Source: Leptolyngbya sp. CCY15150
GTDB taxonomy: Bacteria > Cyanobacteriota > Cyanobacteriia > RECH01
Direction: 5' to 3'
DNA length: 33,043 nt
NCBI RefSeq assembly: GCF_016888135.1
Contig: NZ_JACSWB010000208.1
Coordinates: forward strand, 1 to 33,043
Part shown: one piece after another, positions 1 through 8,414 of the stretch
Position numbering within the stretch: the stretch's first letter is position 1
How the letters are laid out: each line of letters starts with the position of its first letter
Made by a program: the position numbers and the translations under genes
The notes under the pieces: model-generated
What the model saw: the letters and a program-made list of their open reading frames with translations, nothing else
What the model was told of the DNA's origin: nothing
Database searches by the model: none

Positions 1-80
1 TTCTCCCAAAAACGGGAGAAGGGGAGCTAGATTCAAAGTCCCTCGCCCGACTTGGGAGAGGGATTTAGGGTGAGGGCTAC
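1..80. repeat. Dispersed cyanobacterial palindromic repeat
   Basis: Two hairpins lie in tandem. The first is perfect: TTCTCCC at 1-7 pairs with GGGAGAA at 14-20. The second pairs 40-48 with 54-62 (CCCTCGCCC with GGGAGAGGG) with one mismatch, and is followed by further GGG-rich sequence to about 76. From memory, very similar CCCTC...GGGAGAGGGATTTAGGGTGAGGG sequences are scattered between genes in many filamentous cyanobacteria. It lies just downstream of hsp20 and may help end its transcript. The left boundary is cut by the window edge. Confidence 0.6.
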
Positions 81-110
81 AAAAGTGGGATACACCCATC
101 GCCCTAGACA

Positions 111-554
111 TTATCCAAGGTTAACCTTCACAACCTTGTTTTTAACTTCTTCAGTTTTGGGCAACGTCAGCATGAGAATGCCATCTTTATAGTTGGCTTC
201 TACCTTAGTATTTTGCACCCTGGTAGGTAGTGGGATGACGCGTTGGAACTTGCCATAGCGGAATTCGCTACGAGTCGATCCATTTTCTTCATGGCTGGTT
301 TCAGACTTACGTTCACCGCTGATAGAAACCGACTGTTCTGTTACTTCTACATTCAGATCCTTAGGTTCCATTCCTGGCACTTCCAGCTTCAGCAATAGAG
401 CTTCTTCTGTTTCACTAAGTTCTGCTGCGGGCATGGTAGGAAGCCAATCTTGTTGAGCAACAGATATGGGAGCCAAAACATTATCCAACAGTCGATCGAG
501 TTGTTGATGAAGGGTATTCACTTCACGATAGGGTTGCCAACGAATGAGTGTCAT
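111..554 (-). CDS. hspA: Small heat shock protein, Hsp20/alpha-crystallin family
   Basis: This is an ATP-independent holdase chaperone that binds unfolding proteins and, in cyanobacteria, also membranes. The 147-residue protein has an N-terminal arm beginning MTLIRWQPYREV, then an alpha-crystallin domain from about residue 45. The typical strand motifs are visible: LKLEVPGMEPKDLNVEV, VSISGER, and the GILMLTLPK motif near the C-terminus. The final K-V-V-K-V segment resembles the I-X-I/V tail used in oligomer assembly. The reading frame extends 14 codons further upstream, but the ATG at 554 has AGGAG nine bases before it and matches the family N-terminus, so I use it. Transcription is separate from the two-component pair upstream, across a 211-base gap. 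The leader contains an inverted repeat abutting the ribosome binding site. Symbol by similarity to cyanobacterial HspA. Confidence 0.93.
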   Translation of the reverse strand: MTLIRWQPYREVNTLHQQLDRLLDNVLAPISVAQQDWLPTMPAAELSETEEALLLKLEVPGMEPKDLNVEVTEQSVSISGERKSETSHEENGSTRSEFRYGKFQRVIPLPTRVQNTKVEANYKDGILMLTLPKTEEVKNKVVKVNLG

Positions 555-563
555 AATCTTCAG

Positions 564-643
564 CTCCTGTAGTAATCTCTGATTGCATTTAGTCAAGTTT
601 AGGTGACTGTTACTAGGACTATCTTTGTCCCTTTGATTACTAC
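564..643 (-). promoter_or_regulatory. hsp20 leader with inverted repeat next to the Shine-Dalgarno
   Basis: Read on the minus strand, GTAGTAATC (643-635) and GATTACTAC (577-569) form a perfect 9-base inverted repeat with 57 bases between the arms. The second arm directly touches the AGGAG ribosome binding site (568-564). A second short pairing, AGTCA with TGACT, can form inside the loop. AU-rich structures of this kind can act as RNA thermometers, which are known for cyanobacterial hsp17 leaders. That role here is inference, and no transcription start was identified. Confidence 0.35.
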
Positions 644-765
644 TTTAGAAGACTTTTCCTAAGAGGGGATTCGGTTATAGGAACTCAGTTTAGTCGTGGT
701 TCCCGACCTCATTTTTTTAGGATGATAAACGTTGTCTTAGAAACCGTAATCATTGTTTCGGTTCT

Positions 766-1452
766 CTACCCATGATCAGGAGGAGTATCTTTAGGATGAA
801 TGAGACCTTTTTGTAGGGCTAGCACAGCAGCTTGGGTGCGATCGCGCACCTCAAGTTTTTGCAAAATGGCGTGAACGTGGACACGGACAGTACCCGCCGC
901 AATGTAAAGAGTCTCGGCAATTTCTGAGTTACTTTTGCCGCTAGCAACTAACGCTAAAATCTCCCGTTCTCGTTGGGTGAGGGGATTGTCTAGTACGGGT
1001 GCAGGCAAGAGTGGTTCGGGACTGGGCTGTTGAAATTGGGCACGAATTTGCGCTGTAGCTTGAGCATCCCACCAAGAAGCGCCTGCTGCTATGGACTGAA
1101 TCGCTAGAATTAAGGATTCGGCCGCCACTCCTTTTAGGCAATAGCCTTGAGCCTGAGCTTCGATAAGGCGGTTAATCAGTGGGGGTTGAGAATGGGAAGT
1201 TAGGATCAAGATGGGTAAATGGGGCGAGAGTTGCTTCATTTGCCGACAGGTTTCCACTCCACCAATACCCGGTAGACCGACATCTAAAACCACGATGTCG
1301 AACATCTGTTGAGTGATCAAATCTAGGGCCGTTTCCCCATCTTCGGCCTCAGCCGCAATTTCTAGCATCGGCTCTTGCTGGAGTCGCGTAGCCAACCCTA
1401 GCCGAAACAATTCATCATCTTCAACTAACAAAATCTTAAGGGGAGACGTCAT
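766..1452 (-). CDS. NarL/FixJ-family response regulator
   Basis: The 228-residue protein has an N-terminal receiver domain (about 5-120) and a C-terminal LuxR-type helix-turn-helix (about 155-220). The acidic pair is in VEDDE, the phosphoacceptor is Asp57 in VVLDVGLPG, the conserved Thr is in LILTSHS and the conserved Lys is in GYCLKG. The HTH shows LTQREREILALVASGKSNSEIA and a recognition helix in TVRVHVHAILQKL. It should be an intact phosphorylation-dependent DNA-binding regulator. Its ATG overlaps the stop of the kinase gene by four bases (ATGA), so the two are translationally coupled partners. The pair is divergent from the kdp cluster, which has no kdpE, so it is a candidate kdp regulator; that link is inference from position. 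Confidence 0.9.
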   Translation of the reverse strand: MTSPLKILLVEDDELFRLGLATRLQQEPMLEIAAEAEDGETALDLITQQMFDIVVLDVGLPGIGGVETCRQMKQLSPHLPILILTSHSQPPLINRLIEAQAQGYCLKGVAAESLILAIQSIAAGASWWDAQATAQIRAQFQQPSPEPLLPAPVLDNPLTQREREILALVASGKSNSEIAETLYIAAGTVRVHVHAILQKLEVRDRTQAAVLALQKGLIHPKDTPPDHG

Positions 1453-2582
1453 GTAGTCGATTGGCTTGTAGCAGCTAAGGGCAACTCATGGATACAGGCG
1501 GGCAGTCGAAATGCAAAGACCGCACCATTCGCTCGGGACTCTGCCCAAATTTTACCGCCGTGGGCTTCCACAATTTGACGGCTTAGATAGAGCCCCAGCC
1601 CTGTTCCTTTAGCTTGGCGATCGCTCTGTCCCTGGTAGAAGCGATCGAACAAATGCGGCAGTTCATCGGCGGGAATACCCTGCCCCTCGTCGATGATACA
1701 GACCTGATAATGACCGTGCTTAGATCCCATGACCACCTGAACAGAACTACCTCGTCGAGAATGATTGACAGCATTGGACAGGAGATTAACCAACACCCGC
1801 GACAGTTGCAAAGCGTCTCCATTAACGCAGTAAGAGCGGCGAAAATCAGAGCTTTCATCGTTCACGCGCAGATGAATCTGGCGCGACGTTGCTAGAGGAA
1901 CCACATCGGCAACGGCTTCCTCTGCCAGGGTGAGCAGATCGAGCTGTTGGCGGTGCAGCTTCAGCCCTTCAGAATCGTTGCGGTAAACGTCCATCAAGGT
2001 TTCAACCAGTTGGAGGGTCTTTTGATGACTTCGGGTCATAACATCAAAGACTCGGCGCTGGGCTAGCGAAACCGCACCAAAATTTTCGCTTCGCAAAGCC
2101 TGTAACGTCTCCAACGCACCCAGCATGGGGGTCTTGAGATCATGGGTTAACGTCGAGACAAAATCTTCCCGCATCTGGGCAAGTTGCTCCTGGGCCTGGA
2201 GTTGTAAGCGTTGCCGAGTAATAGCCTGCTCATAGGCCTGAAGGCGATCGCCCAGCCAACCTGTGACGCCTAGCGCCAGCACCGTAATCACCCGGTTAGC
2301 GACGGTGTCTGGCGCTACTATAACGACCCCTGGAATCAAAAGATTCAATAAAGTAAGAGCGATCGCGATGGCTGTCACCCAAATAGTTGCTCGACGACTG
2401 AGGCGAGTGCTGGCAATCAAAACCGCCCCGACATAGAGATATCCAAACACGTAGGGAGGCGGAGTACTGTACTCCAACAAGATCACCAAGACAAAAATGA
2501 TGCTGATGAGCCAGTGAATACGATGACGGGCTTGGATGAATTGTTCAAAATGTGAAAAAGGTCTAGACCGGGGCATAGGCAA
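1449..2582 (-). CDS. Membrane-bound sensor histidine kinase
   Basis: This 377-residue sensor kinase has an N-terminal membrane region (about 22-112) with roughly four hydrophobic segments and almost no periplasmic loop. A coiled linker (115-138) leads to a HisKA dimerisation domain with the phosphorylated His147 in STLTHDLKTP. The HATPase domain shows the N box (NLLSNAVNHS), G1 box (DEGQGIP) and G2 box (GTGLGLYLSRQIVEAHGG), so it looks catalytically complete. No PAS, GAF or HAMP domain is seen; the stimulus is probably felt in or near the membrane. It is first in a two-gene operon with the NarL-type regulator. The NarL-type partner with a HisKA kinase is a less usual pairing than HisKA_3 kinases. 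Confidence 0.9.
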   Translation of the reverse strand: MPMPRSRPFSHFEQFIQARHRIHWLISIIFVLVILLEYSTPPPYVFGYLYVGAVLIASTRLSRRATIWVTAIAIALTLLNLLIPGVVIVAPDTVANRVITVLALGVTGWLGDRLQAYEQAITRQRLQLQAQEQLAQMREDFVSTLTHDLKTPMLGALETLQALRSENFGAVSLAQRRVFDVMTRSHQKTLQLVETLMDVYRNDSEGLKLHRQQLDLLTLAEEAVADVVPLATSRQIHLRVNDESSDFRRSYCVNGDALQLSRVLVNLLSNAVNHSRRGSSVQVVMGSKHGHYQVCIIDEGQGIPADELPHLFDRFYQGQSDRQAKGTGLGLYLSRQIVEAHGGKIWAESRANGAVFAFRLPACIHELPLAATSQSTT

Positions 2583-2919
2583 GGGTCACGTAATGGTTAG
2601 CAACCAATAATGAGTAACGGTGTCCTAATCAAATCAGATGTCAATCTATGTCCATCTATTTTAAGAGCTGAATAGCCTAAACAAATGAAAATAAATGAAA
2701 TTATATTGGATGATATAGGCGTTTATGAACTTCGCCTAAACGCTTCTAAACGCATCTAGTCCTTTCGTCTAAATCACAAAGTATAAATCTCCCCTAAACG
2801 CCGCTCTATACCTTTTCAAAGCTACTCTGAAGGTGAAATAGTAAAGCTGTTAGTTCTAACTTACTTGTTCTTTGAGATGGAACTAACCTAACACTTGCTG
2901 ATTTCTGGTTTTAACGCTA
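2583..2919. promoter_or_regulatory. Divergent promoter region between the two-component pair and kdp
   Basis: This 337-base AT-rich intergenic region must hold the promoters for the kinase operon (leftward) and the kdp cluster (rightward). It contains a cluster of CTAAACGC-like motifs, listed separately. An inverted repeat, GTTAGTTC at 2849-2856 and GAACTAAC at 2880-2887, lies 32 bases before the first ATG and could be an operator or a leader hairpin. TATA-like hexamers occur (for example TATAAA near 2781), but I cannot assign -35/-10 pairs with confidence. I looked for a ydaO/c-di-AMP riboswitch core and did not see one. Confidence 0.55.
2717..2801. promoter_or_regulatory. Iteron-like cluster of CTAAACGC sites upstream of kdp
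   Basis: CTAAACGC occurs exactly at 2736-2743, 2746-2753 and 2794-2801. The first two are spaced by 10 bases, one helical turn, as 10-base direct repeats. Degenerate versions are at 2756 (CTAGTCC) and 2769 (CTAAAT). An inverted copy, GCGTTTA, lies at 2719-2725. Repeated motifs on one face of the helix upstream of a regulated operon suggest a transcription factor binding array. Candidate binders are the adjacent NarL-type regulator or an OmpR-type regulator encoded elsewhere. Confidence 0.5.
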
Positions 2920-3162
2920 ATGGTTCCCAAAGTAGTTTTACACCAAGTTTATTTCAACAGTGCACATCTTGGTCAAACGCTTCGACAGATAGCCTTACCT
3001 GATGATTGTTATGTGCTGGGTTTGATTCGGGACTCCCACCTGATGATGGTTTGTGAAGACCCCATTTTGCAAGAGCAAGACTGGGTCATAGCTGTTACCC
3101 CAAAGGAGGCATTAGCGCCAGAATTGCAAATTTGTTTGGGAAAAGTTCAAGTACAGTCTTGA
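2920..3162 (+). CDS. Stand-alone RCK_C (TrkA-C)-like small protein
   Basis: This 80-residue protein looks like an isolated RCK_C domain, the regulatory module at the C-terminus of TrkA/KtrA potassium-channel subunits and some transporters. The visible signature is an outgoing strand, then LGQTLRQIALPDDCYVLGLIRD and a DPILQEQDWVIAV segment resembling the G-D-x-V/L core of RCK_C. It has no RCK_N/Rossmann part and no membrane segment, so it is probably cytoplasmic. It lies 16 bases before kdpA and is almost certainly co-transcribed with it. RCK_C domains in other bacteria bind cyclic di-AMP or ions; a role as a Kdp regulator is inference. The ATG at 2920 has no strong ribosome binding site. Confidence 0.65.
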   Translation: MVPKVVLHQVYFNSAHLGQTLRQIALPDDCYVLGLIRDSHLMMVCEDPILQEQDWVIAVTPKEALAPELQICLGKVQVQS

Positions 3163-3178
3163 TGTTTAGGAGTTTTTC

Positions 3179-4873
3179 ATGGCTCAGGGATTTTTTCAGT
3201 TAGCGATCGCTTTAGCGATTTTATTGGCAGTAGCGCCATTCCTCGGCACCTACATGGCGCGAGTGTTCATGGGGCTAAGAACGCTGCTTGACCCAGTAGT
3301 CGGCCCTGTAGAGAGACTGTTGTTCGCTGCCGGCGGCGTTGCACATCAACGGTCTATGACTGGCGGCCAATACATCCGGGCCATTCTGGTGAGCAACCTG
3401 GTGATGGCGACCTTCGTGTTTATTATCTTCATGTTGCAAGGAGGACTGCCGCTCAATCCAACGGCTTTGGACGCACCGAACTGGGACTTAGCGCTACATA
3501 CGGCTATTTCGTTTGTGACCAACACGAACCAGCAGCATTATTCCGGCGAAACCACCTATACTTACTTCTCGCAGGTTGGGGCACTGGGCTTTTTAATGTT
3601 TACCTCAGCAGCAACGGGGATTGCGGTGGCGATCGCCTTCATACGTGGCCTGACGGGGAACGCCCTGGGCAACTTCTACGTTGACCTGACCCTGTCCATT
3701 ACACGGATTCTGCTGCCTATTTCGATCGTAGGGGCGATCGCCCTAGTGATTGCAGGAGTGCCAGAAACCTTTGCTGGCCCTGCCGTTGCTCAAACGCTAG
3801 AAGGGGCAACCCAATATATCGCCCGTGGCCCGGTGGCCCATTTTGAAATTATCAAAGAACTAGGCGAAAACGGCGGCGGCTTCTTCGGCATCAACTCTGC
3901 TCATCCCTACGAAAACCCGAATAACTTCACCAACCTGTTCACCAACATCATCATGCTGGTGATTCCGGCAGGGCTGATTTTGACCTACGGCATCATGGCG
4001 GGCAAACCTCGCCAGGGTTGGCTTATCTTTGGCATGGTATTTATCTTCTACGCCGTCCTGATCGCGATCGCTGCTGTAGGAGAGTTTCAGGGTAATCCTT
4101 TGGTCAACAGCATGTTGGGGGAGCAAGCTCCTAATCTTGAAGGTAAAGAGGTGCGCTTTGGCTGGGCACTTACGGCACTCTGGGCCGTTTCAACCACAGG
4201 AACCATGTGTGGTGCCGTCAACGGAATGCACGATTCCCTGATGCCACCCGGTGGTTTTGCTACCCTCTCAGATATGTTTTTGCAAATCATTTGGGGTGGA
4301 CAAGGTACAGGGACGGCTTATCTATTCGTGTTTCTAATTTTGACCGTGTTTTTAACTGGGTTGATGGTAGGACGCACGCCCGAATTCCTCAGCCGTAAAA
4401 TCGAGAAGCGTGAAATCGTCCTAGCCAGCATCATTTTGCTGGCTCACCCCATCGCCATTCTAATTCCCGGCGCAATTACGTTAGCCTTTCCTGAAACCTT
4501 AGCGGGCATTAGTAACCCTGGCTTCCATGGCATTTCCCAGGTGATTTATGAATATGCCTCCGCTGCCGCTAACAACGGCTCCGGCTTCGAAGGGTTAGGG
4601 GATGACACCCTTTGGTGGAACCTCAGCGCTAGCTTCTCGCTCATCGTGGGTCGCTATATGCCGATTATTGCCCTGATTTATTTAGCCGACAGCATGGCCC
4701 AGAAACAGCCCGTACCAGAAACCGCAGGCACCCTCTACACTGACAGCTTCTTGTTCACAGGCGTAACCGCAGGTACTATTCTTATCCTTGGTGCGTTAAC
4801 GTTCCTGCCTGTGTTGGCGTTGGGGCCAATTGCGGAAGGGTTTGCGATCGCGAAAGCAGCGAGTGGTGGGTAA
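3179..4873 (+). CDS. kdpA: Potassium-transporting ATPase subunit A (KdpA)
   Basis: KdpA is the potassium-binding, channel-like membrane subunit of the high-affinity KdpFABC pump. The 564-residue protein is full length for the family (about 557-565) and has roughly ten membrane segments. The four selectivity-filter-like loops can be seen: [52 protein letters not shown] and [13 protein letters not shown]. The start is preceded by AGGAG with good spacing. It is the second gene of the cluster, 16 bases after the RCK_C-like gene and 71 bases before kdpB. No damage is seen. Confidence 0.97.
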   Translation: MAQGFFQLAIALAILLAVAPFLGTYMARVFMGLRTLLDPVVGPVERLLFAAGGVAHQRSMTGGQYIRAILVSNLVMATFVFIIFMLQGGLPLNPTALDAPNWDLALHTAISFVTNTNQQHYSGETTYTYFSQVGALGFLMFTSAATGIAVAIAFIRGLTGNALGNFYVDLTLSITRILLPISIVGAIALVIAGVPETFAGPAVAQTLEGATQYIARGPVAHFEIIKELGENGGGFFGINSAHPYENPNNFTNLFTNIIMLVIPAGLILTYGIMAGKPRQGWLIFGMVFIFYAVLIAIAAVGEFQGNPLVNSMLGEQAPNLEGKEVRFGWALTALWAVSTTGTMCGAVNGMHDSLMPPGGFATLSDMFLQIIWGGQGTGTAYLFVFLILTVFLTGLMVGRTPEFLSRKIEKREIVLASIILLAHPIAILIPGAITLAFPETLAGISNPGFHGISQVIYEYASAAANNGSGFEGLGDDTLWWNLSASFSLIVGRYMPIIALIYLADSMAQKQPVPETAGTLYTDSFLFTGVTAGTILILGALTFLPVLALGPIAEGFAIAKAASGG

Positions 4874-4944
4874 GAAAAACGTTCTCACCTGCTACCCCCT
4901 TCCCTGACTCATGCAACCTTTAGTTCTTTCATTTCATAACCGCC

Positions 4945-7032
4945 ATGACCAGTTCTTCTCAAACCCGGCATCAACCCGGTGGCCCTCGCGAAGGGCGACG
5001 ACATACGCCCAAAGTAAACATGTCCGGTCTTTATCAGCGGGCATTCCAAGAGGCATTTTTCAAGCTCGATCCGCGAGTTACCGTGAAAAATCCCGTCATG
5101 TTTGTGGTGTGGGTTGGCACGATCATCACAATTCTGCTCACGTTCAACCCAGGACTATTTGGCCCTGTGCCCGATAATCCGGTGCTGTTCAACGCTTTGA
5201 TTGCCGTCATCCTGTTCTTCACCCTTGTTTTTGCCAACTTTGCCGAAGCCGTAGCCGAAGGTCGCGGTAAGGCTCAGGCTGATGCGCTGCGCTCTACTAA
5301 GTCAGAAACCACAGCTCGCAAAATTTTGGCTGATGGCTCAATCAAAGAAGTGTATTCCACCAGCTTAAGTCGGGGCGATCGCATCAAAGTGATCGCTGGC
5401 GATATCATTCCCGCCGATGGAGAAGTTTTGGATGGAGTAGCGTCCGTGGATGAATCAGCCATCACGGGGGAATCGGCCCCCGTACTGAAGGAAGCAGGTT
5501 CGGATGTTGCCAGCTCTGTCACCGGCGGTACTAAGATTATTTCCGATGAGCTGACAATCCAGGTCACAGCCGATCCGGGTAAGGGCTTTATTGACCGCAT
5601 GATTGCCCTCGTCGAAGGAGCCGAACGCAGCAAAACTCCTAACGAAATTGCCTTGACGGTGCTGCTAGCGGTGTTGACCCTGGTGTTCTTGATTGTGGTA
5701 GTGACCTTGCCAACTCCAGCAGCTTACGTGGACAGTCCAGTCAGCGTGGCTATTCTCATTGCCCTTTTGGTAGCCCTCATCCCCACCACAATCGGTGGCT
5801 TGTTGAGCGCGATCGGCATTGCCGGGATGGATCGCGTGGCGCAGTTCAACGTGGTCGCGACTTCGGGACGAGCGGTCGAAGCCTGCGGCGATATCAACAC
5901 CCTAGTGTTGGATAAAACGGGCACCATTACCTTAGGTAATCGCTTAGCTGAGGAGTTTATTCCTCTCAATGGTCACAGTCCCGATAAAGTCGCTTCTGTG
6001 GCCCTAGCTGCCAGCATCTTTGATACAACCCCCGAAGGTAAATCCATCGTGCGACTGGCACAACAGCAAGGTGCTACCCTGGCATTCGACCAGACAACAG
6101 CGGAAGCAGTGGAATTTTCAGCCCGTACCCGGATGAGCGGAACCAATCTTCCCGATGGCGGCGAAATTCGCAAAGGGGCCGTAGACGCGATTCGCGGCTT
6201 TGTTCGATCCCGTGGCGGCACCGTGCCTGAAGGGCTGGATCAGGCTTTTGAAAAGGTATCTCGTTTAGGCGGTACACCGCTGGCTCTTTGTCAGAACGAT
6301 GACATCTACGGCGTAATCTACCTGAAAGACATCATCAAACCCGGCATTAACGAACGGTTTGACCAACTGCGACGCATGGGGGTTCGCACCGTCATGCTGA
6401 CCGGCGACAACCGGATTACCGCCGAAGTTATCGCACGAGAAGCTGGAGTCGATGACTTTGTCGCCGAAGCCACCCCTGAAGATAAAATCCAGGTTATTCA
6501 AGCCGAGCAGGCAGAAGGTAAGCTGGTGGCGATGACGGGTGACGGCACCAATGATGCTCCTGCTCTAGCCCAGGCCAACGTCGGTTTAGCGATGAACTCC
6601 GGCACCCAGGCTGCCAAGGAAGCTGCCAACATGGTAGACCTCGACTCCGACCCCACCAAGCTCATTGATCTAGTCACCATCGGCAAACAGTTGCTGATTA
6701 CTCGTGGGGCATTGACCACGTTCTCGATCGCCAACGACATTGCCAAATACTTTGCGATTATTCCAGCCATGTTTGCCTCAGCAGGTATCGGCGCACTCAA
6801 CATCATGGGCTTGCATAGTCCCCAATCTGCTGTCCTATCTGCTCTGATCTACAACGCCCTGATCATTCCAGCTCTGATTCCTCTGGCGTTGAAAGGGGTG
6901 CAGTTCCGCCCCCTAACCGCCAATCAACTCCTGCAGCGCAATATGCTGATCTTTGGTTTGGGCGGTGTTATTGCTCCCTTTATTGCCATCAAGTTTATTG
7001 ACCTTATGGTCGGGAATATTGGCTTAGCCTAG
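4945..7032 (+). CDS. kdpB: Potassium-transporting ATPase subunit B (KdpB)
   Basis: KdpB is the P-type ATPase subunit that hydrolyses ATP to drive potassium import through KdpA. The 695-residue protein carries the P-ATPase motifs: TGES at about 174-177 (actuator), DKTGT with the phosphorylated Asp323, MLTGDN, and GDGTNDAP around 532-539 (hinge). The N-terminus has about 25 polar residues ([19 protein letters not shown]) before the conserved region begins, slightly longer than E. coli KdpB. It is positively charged, and the true start could be a few codons later. The ribosome binding site before 4945 is weak. The stop overlaps the ribosome binding site of the next gene, so translation is probably coupled. 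Confidence 0.97.
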   Translation: MTSSSQTRHQPGGPREGRRHTPKVNMSGLYQRAFQEAFFKLDPRVTVKNPVMFVVWVGTIITILLTFNPGLFGPVPDNPVLFNALIAVILFFTLVFANFAEAVAEGRGKAQADALRSTKSETTARKILADGSIKEVYSTSLSRGDRIKVIAGDIIPADGEVLDGVASVDESAITGESAPVLKEAGSDVASSVTGGTKIISDELTIQVTADPGKGFIDRMIALVEGAERSKTPNEIALTVLLAVLTLVFLIVVVTLPTPAAYVDSPVSVAILIALLVALIPTTIGGLLSAIGIAGMDRVAQFNVVATSGRAVEACGDINTLVLDKTGTITLGNRLAEEFIPLNGHSPDKVASVALAASIFDTTPEGKSIVRLAQQQGATLAFDQTTAEAVEFSARTRMSGTNLPDGGEIRKGAVDAIRGFVRSRGGTVPEGLDQAFEKVSRLGGTPLALCQNDDIYGVIYLKDIIKPGINERFDQLRRMGVRTVMLTGDNRITAEVIAREAGVDDFVAEATPEDKIQVIQAEQAEGKLVAMTGDGTNDAPALAQANVGLAMNSGTQAAKEAANMVDLDSDPTKLIDLVTIGKQLLITRGALTTFSIANDIAKYFAIIPAMFASAGIGALNIMGLHSPQSAVLSALIYNALIIPALIPLALKGVQFRPLTANQLLQRNMLIFGLGGVIAPFIAIKFIDLMVGNIGLA

Positions 7033-7045
7033 GAGATTTTGTATC

Positions 7046-7921
7046 ATGACTTTTTCCTCTTCTCAACTCTCGTCAGAGTCCTCAAGCAATCTAGCTCAAC
7101 AGTCTGTTGACCAAGGTTCAAATGTTCAAGTACTCGATCAATCTGAAGCTGATTTGCCAGAGGTTGTCTCGGCAGAAAATGCCACACCGTTTATAAGTAT
7201 TTTGATCGTGCATCACGAAACCGCCACCCGGCTGATGTTGACAGAATTTTTGCAAGCCGAAGGCTATAGCGTCCATTCTGAAGACACCTGGGAAGCTGCG
7301 TTTGAGCAGTTGCAACAACAGCCTATCGACCTAGTAATTTTAGATCTAGCAATTTCTCAAAAGGTCGAAGGAGGGGGACTGAGACAACTGTTGTCACTTT
7401 ATCCCGATACCCGAGTAGTGATGATTTGCGACCATTGCAGCCTAGATGATGCAGTCAATGCCATGAAACAAGGTGCGGTGGACTTAATTCATCAGCCCCA
7501 CGGTTATCTCCAGCACCCCTTGAAAGCTGACCAAATTTGTGCCGTTATCGCTGAAGCACTGAACTGCCCACGATATCGTGTCATGCCTATCGGAAATTTT
7601 GATGAATTAATCGAACTAGCCTACCAGTGCTCTCAGAAAAGAGACTTTGCCCAAGCTCGAAAACTAATAGGCGAAGCAATGAAGCAAGCTCCTGAGCGTC
7701 CAGAGTATTTAACGTTGCTGGGTCTGATTGCTGAATGTGAAAGCGATCGCTTAGAAGCCCTCAAATTCTATCGTGCTGCCCTTGGTCTCGATCCCACATA
7801 TCAACTCGCCGAAGATAACTTACATCGGGCAACGACCAATCTAAAATCTCGTCCCTGTTTTGACGATCCCCTTCCGCTAAAGCATTCGAACGTTCCAACA
7901 TCTCCATGTTCAGATACCTAA
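7046..7921 (+). CDS. Degenerate receiver domain fused to TPR repeats, inside the kdp cluster
   Basis: The 291-residue protein has a polar N-terminal extension (1-48), a receiver-like domain (about 50-172) and one or two TPR units (about 190-270, around ALKFYRAALGLDPTYQLAEDNL). The receiver keeps the phosphoacceptor position (Asp100 in LVILDLAIS). The acidic pair is replaced by His56-His57, the Thr/Ser switch by Cys (VVMICDH) and the invariant Lys by Gln (LIHQPHG). It is therefore a pseudo-receiver, unlikely to be phosphorylated normally, and has no DNA-binding domain. It starts 13 bases after kdpB with AGGAG well placed. It probably acts through protein contacts; a scaffold or regulator of the pump or of KdpD is inference. 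Confidence 0.75.
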   Translation: MTFSSSQLSSESSSNLAQQSVDQGSNVQVLDQSEADLPEVVSAENATPFISILIVHHETATRLMLTEFLQAEGYSVHSEDTWEAAFEQLQQQPIDLVILDLAISQKVEGGGLRQLLSLYPDTRVVMICDHCSLDDAVNAMKQGAVDLIHQPHGYLQHPLKADQICAVIAEALNCPRYRVMPIGNFDELIELAYQCSQKRDFAQARKLIGEAMKQAPERPEYLTLLGLIAECESDRLEALKFYRAALGLDPTYQLAEDNLHRATTNLKSRPCFDDPLPLKHSNVPTSPCSDT

Positions 7922-7947
7922 AAAACCACCACACGGAGAATCCACTG

Positions 7948-8202
7948 ATGAATAAATTTATCCTGCCTTCCCTCGATGAAATGTGCAATGACTGCCTCAT
8001 TCGTCTGCAGCAACGCCGCTCTCGAATTGCCTTAGGGATATTTTTGGTTTTGTTCTTAAACGTAGCGATCGCTCCCGCCCTCTATGCCGCTACCGATAGT
8101 CTCAGTCGAGGCAATGCATACGCGCTGGGTCTCCTTGGTCTGGTTGTTATCGGACTAGCCGCCTATCTCACCGCCGTTATTCTCAAACCGGAGAAGTTTT
8201 GA
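7948..8202 (+). CDS. kdpF: KdpF-like small membrane subunit (cyanobacterial long form, KdpG-like)
   Basis: The 84-residue protein has a basic cytoplasmic start, a first hydrophobic segment (about 27-46, GIFLVLFLNVAIAPALYAA) and a second (about 56-76) ending AVILKPEKF. The last 30 residues resemble KdpF, the single-helix subunit that stabilises the Kdp complex. The extra N-terminal half is not present in E. coli KdpF. Anabaena kdp operons have been described with a gene called kdpG at this position. The frame is open back to 7906, overlapping the previous gene, but the ATG at 7948 has GGAG nine bases upstream and is preferred. Confidence 0.72.
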   Translation: MNKFILPSLDEMCNDCLIRLQQRRSRIALGIFLVLFLNVAIAPALYAATDSLSRGNAYALGLLGLVVIGLAAYLTAVILKPEKF

Positions 8203-8204
8203 TC

Positions 8205-8354
8205 ATGCTAAAAAGACTGATTGCCCAAATCCGCGAACAGATTCATATCGGTCGAATGAAGCGACGAATGCGTCAAGCGGAGTTAAAAAGAATTCGCGAT
8301 CGCCACCATCGCCGCCACAAAGATACGTTTTCCAACACCTTCCTAAAGTCTTAG
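8205..8354 (+). CDS. Very basic 49-residue peptide between kdpF and kdpC
   Basis: This ORF begins at an ATG two bases after the kdpF stop (TGATCATG) and ends in TAG at 8352-8354. The product starts MLKRLIAQIREQIHIG and continues with a run rich in Arg, Lys and His (MKRRMRQAELKRIRDRHHRR) with no hydrophobic segment. It would be an amphipathic or disordered helix with a strongly positive charge. GGAG lies 11 bases upstream inside kdpF, which is acceptable for coupled translation. I do not recognise a family. Placement inside the kdp operon suggests it is either a small cofactor or simply the spacer before kdpC. Confidence 0.45.
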   Translation: MLKRLIAQIREQIHIGRMKRRMRQAELKRIRDRHHRRHKDTFSNTFLKS

Positions 8355-8414
8355 TCATTCCAACCTTTCGTCCTTCCAACCCTACTCTTGTCAACCCAAC
8401 GTTCTGTAAAAACA

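Noticed and set aside
597-765. CIRCE operator for the hsp20 gene
   Set aside because: The TTAGCACTC-N9-GAGTGCTAA sequence is not present in the upstream region.
2583-2919. c-di-AMP (ydaO) riboswitch before the kdp cluster
   Set aside because: The conserved ydaO core was not found by eye; only simple repeats and a short inverted repeat are visible.
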